Below, piece by piece: positions 13,287 to 25,000 of a stretch of DNA of 64,000 bases. How positions within the stretch are numbered: the first letter of the stretch is position 1; each line of letters starts with the position of its first letter. This DNA comes from Fusarium oxysporum f. sp. lycopersici 4287 (taxonomy: Eukaryota > Ascomycota > Sordariomycetes > Hypocreales > Nectriaceae). The notes beneath the pieces were generated by a model. It was not told the DNA's origin, ran no database searches, and was given only the letters and a program-made list of their open reading frames with translations. Location: NCBI RefSeq assembly GCF_000149955.1, contig NC_030992.1, positions 3,736,850-3,800,849 on the forward strand. The letters run 5' to 3'. The position numbers and the translations under genes are program-made.

Positions 13287-13935
13287 TTAAGCAGCAGCGG
13301 CGTCGGCCTCAGGGAGCTTCATGCCAGTACCGCTGAGGTTGCTGACCTTGGCGTTGGGGTTCTTGGTGTAGTAATCGGAGATGGCAGACTTGATAGCATC
13401 CTCAGCAAGCATGGAGCAGTGCACTATCAAACCGAGTTAGCATCACAGTGCGCAATATACCGCAATTGAGCGAACGGTAAGCGAAATATCAGGGTAGCAA
13501 CTTACGCTTGACGGGGGGTAAGCAGAGCTCCTTAGCAATCTCAGTGTTCTTGACCTTTCCAGCATCATCCAAGCTCATGCCGCGCACAAGCTCAGTAAGA
13601 TAGCTGCTGGAGGCGATGGCGGAACCGCATCCGAATGTCTTGAACTTGACCTCGGAGATCTTCTGGGTTTCAGGATCGACGCGGATCTGGAGCTTCATGA
13701 CATCGCCGCAGGCAGGGGCGCCGACGAGACCGGTTCCGACATCACTGTCCTTCTTGTTCATGGAGCCGACATTTCGGGGTCGTGAGTAGTGGTCGAGAAC
13801 CTTCTCGTGGTAGGAGCGGGTAGCGTTGACGGCGACGGCGGGAGAGATCTGGCGGGCAGGGAGGATGGTAGGACGGGCGAGGGGGGCAGCGACAGCAGCT
13901 CGCCGCGAGACAGCGCGAATTCCTCTAGCGAACAT
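13287..13935 (-). CDS. isu1: Mitochondrial iron-sulfur cluster scaffold Isu1/IscU
   Basis: Scaffold on which the Nfs1 desulfurase complex builds [2Fe-2S] clusters in the mitochondrial matrix; Hsp70/Jac1-type chaperones then release them. Minus-strand exons 13935-13506 and 13423-13287 flank an 82 bp intron (donor GTAAGT, branch GCTAAC, acceptor GATAG) and encode 188 residues. The start was set at MFARGIRAVSRRAAV, a typical Arg/Ala-rich mitochondrial targeting sequence. The open frame runs about 94 codons further upstream, but that extension is not basic or helical and is probably 5' leader. The conserved ligand cysteines are Cys76 (PACGD), Cys103 (FGCGSA) and Cys146 (LHCSM). The LPPVK motif, bound by the mitochondrial Hsp70, spans the splice junction. 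Very secure. Confidence 0.96.
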
Positions 13936-15728
13936 TGTGATATGTGTTGTGTGTGTGGGTTTTGGTGATATATCGAAGTCGTCGATATCAGGTTGTGCGT
14001 AGGTCGTTGAGAGTTTTTTCTCGGGATTGTTGCAAGATGCAGGATTGGAAAGTGATGCAAGATCAAGAGTTAAGTTGAATGGGAGGCGAAAAGCGATGAC
14101 GGAGGGAAGAAGTCTGGGGGTTTGGCTAAAAAAAAGATGCTCTTGTTGCGGGCGGGACTTGAGGAGATGGCGATTTCGGGCCATGGCTTGCGGTGGTGTG
14201 GAGTAGACGAGAGCCAATCAGTGAGCTTCGATTGCTCGGCCATTACGTCTTTATTAGCTCGGTACTCCTCGGAGAAGAGAGAGACAGATTCAAGACCCGC
14301 CTATTTTCCCACTTCTTTTTATATTGACGTTTGTCCGACTTCTGCCTTTATTATAAGCACTCATGTTATTATTACTGTTTTTTTAATTAATTTACTGTTT
14401 GTCGAGTATTATGCTCTCCTGTTCTCATCAAACGTAATGGAGCAAAGCCAGTCCGATTGGATTCACAGGTGAGGAGTAAACCGACAGCTTAGGTTGTGGC
14501 CGGGGACCCGGACTAGTCTGCATCTGATAAGATGCCAGCCAGTGACACCAAAACATTCATTACTAATGACATGCCGAGGCGAATCACACATCGTCATGGA
14601 ACATGGAGCGGCAATTTATCCGTTTGATTCTCGATCCTTCAAGCGGTCCATCGGTATTCTTCTCCGTACGGACACTGTAGTCTCACCCCTAAAATGCAGA
14701 TCGATTTATTACTGGCCAAATGAGAATATGTTGATAGTTAATGAAGTTCTGAACTTCGGTGTAAACCCGGCGACATCGGCGTTGGTATACCGGCGCTGGA
14801 AATGATTTGTCAACGGCTTTGTCCACCTGATAAGACCAACACAAGATTGATAAGTTAACACAACTTCTCCGTGCATAGTCCGCGGGGTCACAGAATGAGG
14901 ATGTTTACCTTCGGGTAAGAATGCTATCAATTGGTCCGAGACCGAAAGTAACATAACAATTGTCAACGCATGATTCTAGCACTAATTTGCGACTCTGATT
15001 GTCAGATGAAAGACGAATTGCAAGTTGGTGGATCTCGGTCGTTGAAATCCCCGCTCGCTTTTTACATGGAGTCGGGGATATGCTCCCGGACATTTGGCAC
15101 ATCAATAGAAACTGGATTACATCGATCTGTATGGAGCTGCAACATTGTGACATTAGCTCAAAATATCACATGTAGCATACCGTTATTCATTACAGACATT
15201 TCGTGATGTTTCGGTGCTGCGATGGAAGTCCCAAAGGTTGGACCCTGACCAAACCTCCGGGATAGAAGCTGCCAAGTCATTCACGGAACTAAAACGAGAA
15301 TCTATACATTTATATGAAATTCAGAACCTTCTATACGTTGATATCCAAGCAATCCATTCCGTAGACTGCTTCAGTGTAGTATAGGCTCTATTTTCCACCT
15401 TTCTCTCCACTCCTAAATGGGTTTGTCTATGTTCTTTTTGCCTATTCGACATGTTATCTCAAATTTTACTTTAGCAGTGCAAATATGGCCCAGCAACTTA
15501 TGGTACTGCGAATAGAATCCTATTGTAATTTACAGAGAGCCGCATAGTCCAGCAAGGGAGCGGTTGCTGCAAGTTCACGCCGATAGGTGCTACGAGATTG
15601 GACTTCCACGTGTTGTAGGTCGATTCGTGCCAAACAATCAACATTCGTAATTTGACAATACACCATCACTTCTCACTAGGTAATATCATTTTTATTCAAA
15701 ACATTTACAACCTGGTCAGCCTAAATGA
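13936..15728. other. Intergenic
   Basis: Contains the Isu1 promoter and leader (13936-14217, with an open frame but no protein-like composition) and AT-rich sequence. No other gene is supported. Confidence 0.5.
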
Positions 15729-18700
15729 TCAAAATCCCAACGCTCGTGGTTCTTCGTCGGCAAGCAGGACATCTGTCAGCTGGGTCAGTAGTGGAAGCCA
15801 GCGCTCAAACTGATCACCCCCGTACTGATAAAGACCAACTCCAAGCTTGACCACCATTAGTTCTAGATCATAATTTAAGGACCAATGATCAGAGTCCAGT
15901 TTCTTTTGAAGGATAAAATCCCAAGAGCTTGAAAATGGTTCTGGGATCTCGGGGTGCTTGGAGGCCTATTATTTCCGTTAGAATGCGTGAGGTTGGAAAC
16001 ATTCAACTGTAGAAGATACGTACCCGAATTACGTTCACTAACTTGTACAAGTCTTTCGCCCTTCCATTTCGGATTTCCTCCCTTACAGTAGGCCCAATAT
16101 TGGGTCCTGGCCATCGTTCGGCATATTTTTTCTTCCAGATACGCCGGAACCGGATCATGAGCTCAATCTTCAACTCCAGGTGCGACTTCACAGCCAACTC
16201 CTCCATCTCTTGATTCAGCTGATCAATGGCGATTTGCTCCGGAATATCCCAAAATCGATCGTTATCAATATCAGAGACCAAGTCAAAGTTGCACAATGCG
16301 CGGCATGCGTGGCATGTGTGGCATGTGTGATGTAGACCAGCTTCATTAAAGGATATTCGTCGCAGAAGCGCGAGGGAAACTTCCTTAGCTGCTTCCATCT
16401 TTCCCTTCATTTCTAGTAACTCAAGCCACACAAACAGCCCTCGCTTTGATGTATCGAGTAACCACTTTGAACCTGGCATGCACCCGCCAACCGAACAATT
16501 GCATACGCACTCATCTCGGGATGAAACTTGGACTCCCCTATCGAGGAGGAACCTCAAAATCCCTAAGATCTCCGAGAAATCTTTCCAGCCGCATTCCTCA
16601 AGATCATGGAGCAGCATGTCAAGGATACGCCAACCCCAGCGATCGTGTAAATGCGCATCACCACCTTTCGCAACGGCAAATTGGAACAAAGACAGATCAT
16701 GTAACCAAGCCAGGTGCTTGAGCAAAGCTCCGTCGTTTTGCTTGAAATTGGTAAAACCTAATTCAATCAAAGCTTTAGCCGAACTTGGATCACAGGCCAG
16801 CTCCATCAAGGTCAAGCCATGCTGGAAGGTGAAATCGGGGCTGCCAATCTTGGAAATTACATGAGACCAGAAGTTGATACAGCCTTCTCCACGACCAAAC
16901 TTATGTAGAGCATCTATCCTTCCCTCGTCAGGGCAATACATAAGCGGGAAAAATCTTGGGAAAAGCTCAGGGATACGATCAGGGTAAGCTGCCGTTGCAA
17001 AGTCGATGATCTGCCACAGTGAGTCGCAGCTGCCCCGCATAGCAACGATAAGAGAAACGTCATAGGGGAACCTGTTGCGGGCAAACAATCCGGCACCGTT
17101 CTCAAGAAGTATAATGACTGTATCTGGGATGTTCATTGATGCTGCATACATCAAAGGAGTGGCGCCGCTTTTATCGCTGAGGTCCACTTGATGGCCAGCA
17201 GCCAGGAGCTGAGCCACGCGCGAAGGCTGGCAGACGGAGACGTGAAGTGCTGATTGTCCCAAAAAGTTCACAATCTTCTCAAAAGGCTCCGCATTTTTAT
17301 CAAGGCTAAGCTTGAAGTCCTCATCTGATCCAAGCAATATTGAAGCGTGAAGCGGAGGGCTATCGCCAAAATCTTGCACAATTTCTTATCAGACTGATCG
17401 AACATGAATACTTTATGAGTGACTCACCCGGATTCAGTGCAACAAAGAATCTCATAAAGTGCAAATCAAAAGGGTCGTCCCCATATGCAATGGGGGACAT
17501 GCTCCATTTCTCCCAAGTTGGCGTAACATTCTGAAAGTCGCCTTCAAGAGCAACAAGTGAGAGAAGAGAGCTATTATAAGGATAGTGATTCATGTAATAC
17601 TTTATAAGTTGTAAGAGACTTATGAATGTCAATATAACTATTCCAAAGAAGCAGTGAAGGGGAGTGGAAGGCCGACATTACACTATGGGATGTTTCTCTC
17701 GTATGAAAAGATACGACGAAAAGACGGATCAGGTTCTCCAGAAGTTCAAAACTTTCGTCTTCGTCTATCATGGTTCGTCCATGGTAATCAATGAACACCT
17801 GTAGGTCCGTTAACAATACTCCAAGTTGTATAGAGGGAGACTATCCTCAAGGCAACCGTGACCGAACCGGTCAACCTGATTAACAAATCCAGGGCAAGAC
17901 TTATAAAGATCTTTCAACATGGTCTCTGCTGTTGTCCAGTCTACTTCTCTCCGGGCGAGGTTTTTCATAATCACAAATCCAGGTGCATTGAAATCAACGA
18001 CAGTCTCGATCTGCAGACATGGCTGAAGAGAGTATCGCCCTAGCTCAGTAATTAGATCAATTCCAAGAGTAGCTTTCAATGGAATTCCATAGCGATATAA
18101 AGCAATCTGGAGGTCAAAACGATAGCGTCGCGCAGAGCATGCTGGATTATCGCAGGCTTTGAGTATCTGGCCCAGTGGGGAGTATTGCAGACGCCAGAAG
18201 ATGCCACTTATTGTCCGTTTCTTATGGCATGAGCAACTACATTGACATGAGAAACACTGAATGATTTCGTGTTGACTTGTCATGGCAATGCATGGACTGT
18301 TGTCGTGGGGAGCAAGCTCTGTTGATAGGCTGATGACTGAGGTCGTGGAAGATGCACTTCCTACTGTAACCAGCGAATTTCGACTGTTACGCATGTATAG
18401 GTGTTGCTGAATAATGTATAGTCTGTAAATTTGATGTTTAGTCTCGCCCCTTAAAGAGAATAAGTGGATGGACGGTATACTGTGATATATCTTGTTTCAG
18501 ACCAGTGACAAGGGCTTGAAGTTCGTTGAGCTCGCCCTTCCATTGACCCGACCTGAATGCAGTCCGTATGATCTGTCTTCTTGACGAGTTGAGTGGTATA
18601 TCCCCAGCCAAGTTCGCTAAACGATCTGCTACTTTCGCAGATCGATCTCGGCACCTTTCCATCATGATCGGGCCAAGCTGCTCTTGCATGATGTCGTCGG

Positions 18701-18887
18701 CGCTGGTTTCCAGTTGGATGAGTTGTTTACCGATGAGCTCAATATCCTCACTCAACCAAGTGATGGTGCCCCCGAAGCCCTTGGCGTTCTTGTAGCGATG
18801 TCGCAGTTTCTGGCCGCCATCAACTAATTGGAGTGCTAGAGAAGCGAGTCCAGCTCCGCCGGCGACGATGCCGAGAATCTCTGCCAT
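15729..18887 (-). CDS. Ankyrin-repeat protein with STAND-type N-terminal domain
   Basis: My spliced model gives 954 residues. Exons on the minus strand: 18887-18481, 18422-17876, 17798-17684, 17637-17428, 17372-16024 and 15965-15729. The N-terminus (MAEILGIVAGGAGLASLALQ, then helices) matches the fungal N-terminal domain found on STAND/NLR-like proteins, although no NACHT or NB-ARC ATPase is present. A Cys-rich patch (CFSCQCSCSCHKK) follows at about residue 185. Ankyrin-like repeats occur after SPPLHASILLGSD, for example GQSALHVSVCQ and GATPLMYAASMNIPD. A second Cys/His cluster (HTCHTCHACRALC) and a basic helix (RFRRIWKKKYAERWPG) lie near the C-terminus. Introns at 17799-17875 and 17638-17683 have weak donors (GTTGAC, GTGTAA), so that stretch could instead be frame-shifted. 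Such proteins are suspected immune or allorecognition factors; no function is shown here. Confidence 0.72.
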
Positions 18888-20352
18888 CTGGTGAAAGTTC
18901 CGGTGACTACCTTGTCTTCAGTTGGAGTTGAAAGAAATCTGAAAATACAGAGTTGCTCACCGATGGTTGAAGGTGCATTTTGCACAGCCTGATCAGGTTC
19001 TCAGATTCACCTTGTTATTGGACGACAAGGCTTTCCAGGGTTCTCAGCAGGAGCAGCCCGGTCATCGAGGAAAGAGTCAACAACAAGTCCTAGCTAATTT
19101 AAGAAAGGAAGAGCCAAAATTTAAATTAATGCAAGGCACTCTGGACATTCTGAGCCAACACGAAAGGCTTTTTGTTAGGCGTTTCTACCAGACTTTCTAT
19201 CATATTTCGATGGACTTTCAGATTCTTCACCAGCTAATATCAATCGACTGGAGATGTTTTCATAATCGATAGGGCGGCATCGCTTGCTTAAGATCCTGGA
19301 CACCACAGCCAGTGAAAATTTAGAGCTGCATTTCGTAACGCGGACCATGGAATCCAATGGTACCAGGAGTGAGAAATGATTGGTAGACCACTCTCAATTT
19401 CTTTTAAAGAAGCAGCAAGACTGATGGTATATTCTAGAGTACCTGTAATTAGAGGTGCGCGCTTTCAGATTCGAAGTATCGTCACCTGTCGACCAGGCCA
19501 GCATCGTGAGGACAAGCCAAACTTACAATCCTAATTAGCAGGGGGGCCACAGATCTTTATTAGACCGTTCTTATCAGCACAAAAATGGTGTCCAATAACT
19601 TTACTCTTTCTTTTTCAGTTTCGAGCCCTGAAGTTGCCAACCTGCTCCCCAAAACGTGAGTGTTGCAATGCCTTGCATAGAAATGATGCTCACATTGGCC
19701 TGTATCATGTCAGAGTCAGTCCACACAAAATGCATCTTTCCTTGACAGACACCCTCGGTAAACAAGTGACAAGATATCCTGGCTCGCCCTCCAGGGAAAA
19801 CACTCCATTATACTTACCCATACAGCAAGGAAAATATGCAATACTTTCATATCAGCCTGAAGATATAGCATCTGTTGAGTCTCTCACAGTTTCTGGGACA
19901 CTTGTAAAGCTCCTTAGCTCAACTTCGTCCCTCAGTTTAGTCAAGCAATTTAGGCTCTGAATTACGAAATAAAAAGTAGTCGGGGGGCTTGATTGCAATT
20001 GTAAAAGTGCCTGTCAGCATATTTCGCACACGCACAGAAGGAATTTGATGTAGCGAGAATCTCATGGCTTCTTCATCATGCGTTACAAGAAGACTTGGCC
20101 GAAAGGTTTCCAGGCGCCTAGATCTTTAACAGCTACTTCAGTCTTTAGCTCCCTTGTACTTGATGTTGGTAGCCAGATGTGAAATTACATATATATGTCG
20201 TCTCTACTTCGTGAGATCACCGAACCGGACTGATCCTGGGATCAGATACGCACTCAGGTCTGGAAGGATTCCCACCCGATAGAAACTTTAACAGCTCGTC
20301 TACTGGGGAAGCTATACACCTGACATCGAACCTCGATTCAATGACCTCAGTC
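18888..20352. other. Intergenic
   Basis: Short frames only (for example 18967-19272 and 19634-19960). None resembles a known family and none can be spliced into a longer product by eye. It contains the promoter of the ankyrin gene and the 3' flank of the next gene. Confidence 0.45.
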
Positions 20353-21468
20353 TCACCCAGACGCTGTCCCTTCGACACCTTGCGCCTGGGTCGCGCTCGC
20401 ATCAACCAGCGACGAGTACTCCTGCAGCGCAACTTCATCCAGCGCACCACGCCACTCAACGACCTTCTCCCCGTTAACACCCCTCCGTCCCTTCTCCATA
20501 GCCCGACGCATAACCCGCGGATCAAAGAACAAAGGCTCATCAGCACGGCCAAGAATGGGCACTACTTCAGCCAGTTTTCCGCGCCAGAAGCCAAAGCGGG
20601 CGTGGATGCCAACACGCATGCGGAAGCGACGGGAACGGTGTCTGATTATAAAAGGTACTAATAGGTAGTCCGGAACGCCGGCCTTGTCCACGGAGCTCTC
20701 TTCGACCCGGACATGCAACTTGTTCTGTCCCGGACCTTTGTGTGCCACCTTGACCTTGATGGCTCCGGTCTTGGTCCGGGTTCTGGACTCGCCGATGTTG
20801 TAAGAGATAGAGGCGGGATTATAGCCTACTTGCATGCCGATTCCGTTTGTGATTGTTACCTCAGCGGACTGAGGCGAACCCTCCCAACCACTGGGACCCG
20901 GAAATGCCTTGACGATTGCCGGGTGTGGAAATTCCTCCTCCTCGTAATCATCATCACTGTCTTCAGAATCATCCGAAACATTTCGTCCGTCATCTCTTGG
21001 TGCATCTTCTACAAGAACGTGAATGTCAACCGTCTGTATACGGCTGAGCCAGCTTCGATTTCCGCTTGACAGTGACAAGTGCAATCGCAACTGGACGAGA
21101 TACGCAGGTTCGTTGAAGTAGGTTCCTGCGAGAACGGGTCTCCGGAGCTCAGCTTGGAGAAGTTCGGATGAGTCCCCAGACGATATAATCTGTCGTGGCT
21201 CAGAGAGCTCAGCCGGAGTATTTGTCTGCGGTGCTGAGAGCTGTCCGGCGTCATCATCATCGATCGACACAGTCAATGGCAGAAGGACCGGGGACATGAA
21301 ATTGGTGTCATCAGCGTCGTTATCAAACACAGACGACGGGATTGGTGATTTCGAATCTTCGGGCAGTTCCGCCATTATACCAAGACCAATGGAGGCACGT
21401 ATTGTGTGTAAGTGGGATCGGAGTTCTTGACGTAGGGCCAGCGTATGTTGAACAGTGTTACTGAACAT
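20353..21468 (-). CDS. Uncharacterised protein, head-to-head with the CHAT protease gene
   Basis: Single-exon gene of 371 residues that I do not recognise. The first ATG (MFSNTVQ) is at 21468. A second in-frame ATG at 21375 (MAELPEDSK, 340 residues, A at -3 and G at +4) is at least as good a start. The N-terminal 100 residues are Asp/Ser-rich. The middle part alternates hydrophobic residues like beta strands (PAYLVQLRLHLSL, RIQTVDIHVLVED). A strongly acidic linker (DDSEDSDDDYEEEEF) at about residues 187-201 leads into a second strand-rich module (SAEVTITNGIGMQVGYNPAS, AIKVKVAHKGPGQNKLHVRV), followed by a basic stretch (RHRSRRFRMRVG). There is no signal peptide or membrane helix. The long clean frame supports a real gene. 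It shares a promoter region with the CHAT gene. Confidence 0.75.
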   Translation of the reverse strand: MFSNTVQHTLALRQELRSHLHTIRASIGLGIMAELPEDSKSPIPSSVFDNDADDTNFMSPVLLPLTVSIDDDDAGQLSAPQTNTPAELSEPRQIISSGDSSELLQAELRRPVLAGTYFNEPAYLVQLRLHLSLSSGNRSWLSRIQTVDIHVLVEDAPRDDGRNVSDDSEDSDDDYEEEEFPHPAIVKAFPGPSGWEGSPQSAEVTITNGIGMQVGYNPASISYNIGESRTRTKTGAIKVKVAHKGPGQNKLHVRVEESSVDKAGVPDYLLVPFIIRHRSRRFRMRVGIHARFGFWRGKLAEVVPILGRADEPLFFDPRVMRRAMEKGRRGVNGEKVVEWRGALDEVALQEYSSLVDASATQAQGVEGTASG

Positions 21469-22040
21469 AAAATGTCTTTACGTTCGCATGGCATCAGCCG
21501 TGGAATCTGGTTTAGGATCAACACGCATACACCAAGTTATATACTGTCAGCACTCAGCCTCACTGCAACACATTCATTTCATTGCGCGCTCTAGAACCAG
21601 GCTCCTGAATCTAGACCACCACGCCACCGGCGCGTAACAGCTGTTGCAACGCATCTTCTGAAATTTAAGTCGTCCTAGACATCCTTGTCACGCACCTTTA
21701 TTGCTGTATCTCGCGCAGCACACTGGACGCTATTGGCCGATACGGTCCAATAGGATCCTTGTGACTTCCCCTCAACTCCCAAATTCGAAAGGAGCTGAAA
21801 CGAGCTGAAAAAAGCGCATGTTAGACAAGGCTGCGAGGCCGAAGGGTAAAAGAGGAGGGGAGATGATACGGAAGGGATAATATGATAAGATTGGTAGGGC
21901 CTTGTTATAAGAAATGACACAACATTTCCAAATACTCGAAGCGTTATCTCTATCCTTATCTCATACACTCAGGGACTGTTCTCACTTGCTCTAATCCAAC
22001 TTAAGCGTTTCTATTATTATTCAATAGTCAAAACTTCAAA
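21469..22040. promoter_or_regulatory. Divergent promoter region, unknown gene / CHAT protease gene
   Basis: A 572-base gap between two start codons pointing away from each other. It must carry the core promoters of both genes and could co-regulate them. I see no clear TATA pair or known operator, and the AT-rich leader before 22041 (ttattattcaatagtcaaaacttcaaaatg) is ordinary. If the partner gene starts at 21375 the region is 665 bases. Confidence 0.55.
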
Positions 22041-25000
22041 ATGGATGTACCGTTGGAACAAATGAGTGAGATGTCAATATCTCCTCACTACTGGGGGATA
22101 CATACGTCTCTGTACAGCTCATTGCCCCTAGAGGCCGTTAAACAGCTCGAGCGTGCCATCTGGCTCAAAATGTCAGGCCTCGCAAACGAAGCCAGAGCAA
22201 TATTTGACAATGAGCTCAAGTCTTTTGCAGCAGTTCCGGTTGTCGCCATTGAGCACGCTGACCTCGAGTTGGAGGCGGGCAAATGGGGCCGGGCATGGCG
22301 CATCCTAAACTCAAAGCTTTTACAGCTGCGAGAGGCCAAAGAAGGCCTCGAATCACCTGAACATCGACTCATGCTTTTGACGTGGGCCATGCTCGGGACG
22401 AGACATCAAGGTGATGTGACGTCGTCAGCTATAGAGATTGAAAGGACACAGCATTGGCTTGCTGGAGTACCTGTAGCGGATTATACTGACATTCAGGTAC
22501 GGCAGCTGTCCCAAAAACCCCAAACTTGATATGGTGACCGATCTAACATCGTGCTTAGGCAGGCTGCATTCGCCGATATGTCATCGCGAGCCTGTTCACC
22601 AGGCTCTATTCGAGATACAATAACCCAGAGGCAGAGCACATCCCGTTACATGACAGGACAGACGCTTCAGGTGGAAAGATACCTTGGGGTGGGTTGCAAC
22701 TACTGCGGCGCTCTCTGACGCAGCGAGGCATGTTCAACGAGGCCAATGCCGTGTTCCGCGTGGAGATGAACCGTACGCCACCGGAAGACCGAGGCCTTGT
22801 GGTTAACGAGTTTCTGGAGGCTATAGCAAGCATCCATCCGAGTCGGGGTCGGGACTACATCGAAGCGGCGGTTTGCCTTCAGTGGGCGACCACACATATT
22901 CAGCTACAAGCGCCAGAAAGCGCCGCTGAGGAATTCGACAAATCTGCGGCGGTTTTCCAGAGGTTCTGCGATGACTTTGGTATCAGAAACAAGGAGGCCA
23001 CACCGCATATGCAAGCAATGGCGTACGAGAGGCTGTCATGCATCGACGACCCTATCGACAAATTAGAGCGAACAGAAGAGCTGGCCGCTCACATGGAGGC
23101 CGTTGACGGCACGAAGACTGGCTATTGCTTAGCGGCGGCTGCAGATCTGTCGAGGAAATATTACGAGGTCACTGGAATGGAATTATTCAGGACCACGTAT
23201 TTCGACGTGCAGAGGCGCCTCGATACGTATGACCAGACGGTATCGGAGGACATTTGCGATCTGGTGCACCATCATGTTGACCTCAACTCCGTTGCCCTCG
23301 CGGGCCTTATTGATCGCGACAAGGCTCTCGACTGGGTTGATGACTTCTTTAAGGAGTATCCGCATTTCGACGCCCCAGTGGTGCGGGCCTTGCTCCTTAG
23401 GAGTCAGGCATCACTCCTGCGAAGTCTTCGTCGACAGGATGAGGCTGGCAGGGTGGACGAGGAGGCCGTTCGATTGGAGACATCCTCGCCATCAGTCGGA
23501 AATTGGATGCATGCGAGACAGGGTTACCGCGCTCCAACGAGAAGGAACACCACTTCTTCTGTGCAGCCAGATCCCCAGCATCAGGTTCAGGACGATGATG
23601 GGGAGGAGACATTCTATTGGGGCTGGAGCGATGCCATTGGAGACCAGGCAAAAATGCAAGAAAAGTCCATTCAGCTGGTACTGAAGTGGCTACTTGAAGA
23701 CATCACCACTGGGAACTCTGCCCTTGAAGAGTTCAGAGAGATGACAGAAGCCGCATTGAAAGCTATTGTCTTACCCAAAGCCGTCGATATCAATGAGCTC
23801 GCAGAAGAACGGTACATGCGTCTCTGTGCATGGCTCGGTAAACCCCCTGTGCATCAAAAGAACCGTCGACTGTTCTGTTTGGTCATGCTTAGGTTCGGGA
23901 GGCAGATGCACTTTTCTGATCTTAAGCTCTGGGATCTACGCCTCTCTGAGCTCCAGAGTCTACTCGAGCTCGAAGAAAGCCTCCCCCAGATCATCCGGGA
24001 CAAGTTTCCAGGTAGCAAGGGCAGTTGGCTAGGCCAAATGGCACTCACATACATGGCGCCGCTAGATTACTCGGCGGATTTCACCAGCGCTGAATCGGGA
24101 GAACGATTATCAAATGCTCAAGCATACAACGACCGTGCTCTGGATGAGTATCGTCGAAACAAAGACCTGGTTCGGGTGGCTCTTCACCAGCGATCTGGAG
24201 CGCAAATTTGCATGTTCATGATCAGACGAATAAGGCAATTGGAGCAGCAAGCAGCGAGCTCCAGCAATAACAGAGGTGGAATAGTAGATAATGGGTCCAA
24301 AAAGGCAGAGTACGATAGTGCTTTTCTCTCAGTCTTTGCCGAGGCAGAAGTCCATGACATCCGCAACAGGGGAATCAGTCAGGCCGAAGAGGCCGATGAA
24401 ATATTTTCGTTGAGCGAGCTTCATGCCTCCTCAAGTTCGGGTCTAGAAGGCATCACACACCGGCAGAGCATCACCGCGTCCAATGCCAATGCATTCACAA
24501 TCCTCACAGCCATCGAATTGCTCCTCGCAGCCCCAGGTGAGCCGTCTGATGAGACTATCACAAAGGTGTGGCAGTGGGTGCAGAAGTACAAAGCACGCTC
24601 ACTGGCGCGGACCATCGGGGTGCGTATCTCTGATCCACCCGAGCTGGTGAGTAAGATCAAGGCGTGTCCTGACGCTGCACGCGGTTACGAGGAGATGCGG
24701 GCGATGGAACAGCGTATCAAGGAGGCTCAGGGGATGGCCAAGTTCAATCTGCGTCGGCAGCTGGACATGTATCGTCGAACCATGAGAGAGACGCACGACT
24801 TGATGAGGCAACTCCTCGACTTGAGAGAGGCCCAGCCGTTCGACTTGTCTGATGTGGCCAGGATCAAAGCCCAGAGTGGTACACCCATTGTCCTGGTTGA
24901 CTGGTTCTACCTCCCTCCGTATTTCACCGGCGACACCGGTAGACTGTTGCTGCTCACAGTTAAGGAGCGATCCAAACGACACTTGAATATAAAACCAACC

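Noticed and set aside
13936..14217. In-frame N-terminal extension of the Isu1 gene
   Set aside because: The extension is not targeting-like, while the ATG at 13935 begins a typical mitochondrial presequence.
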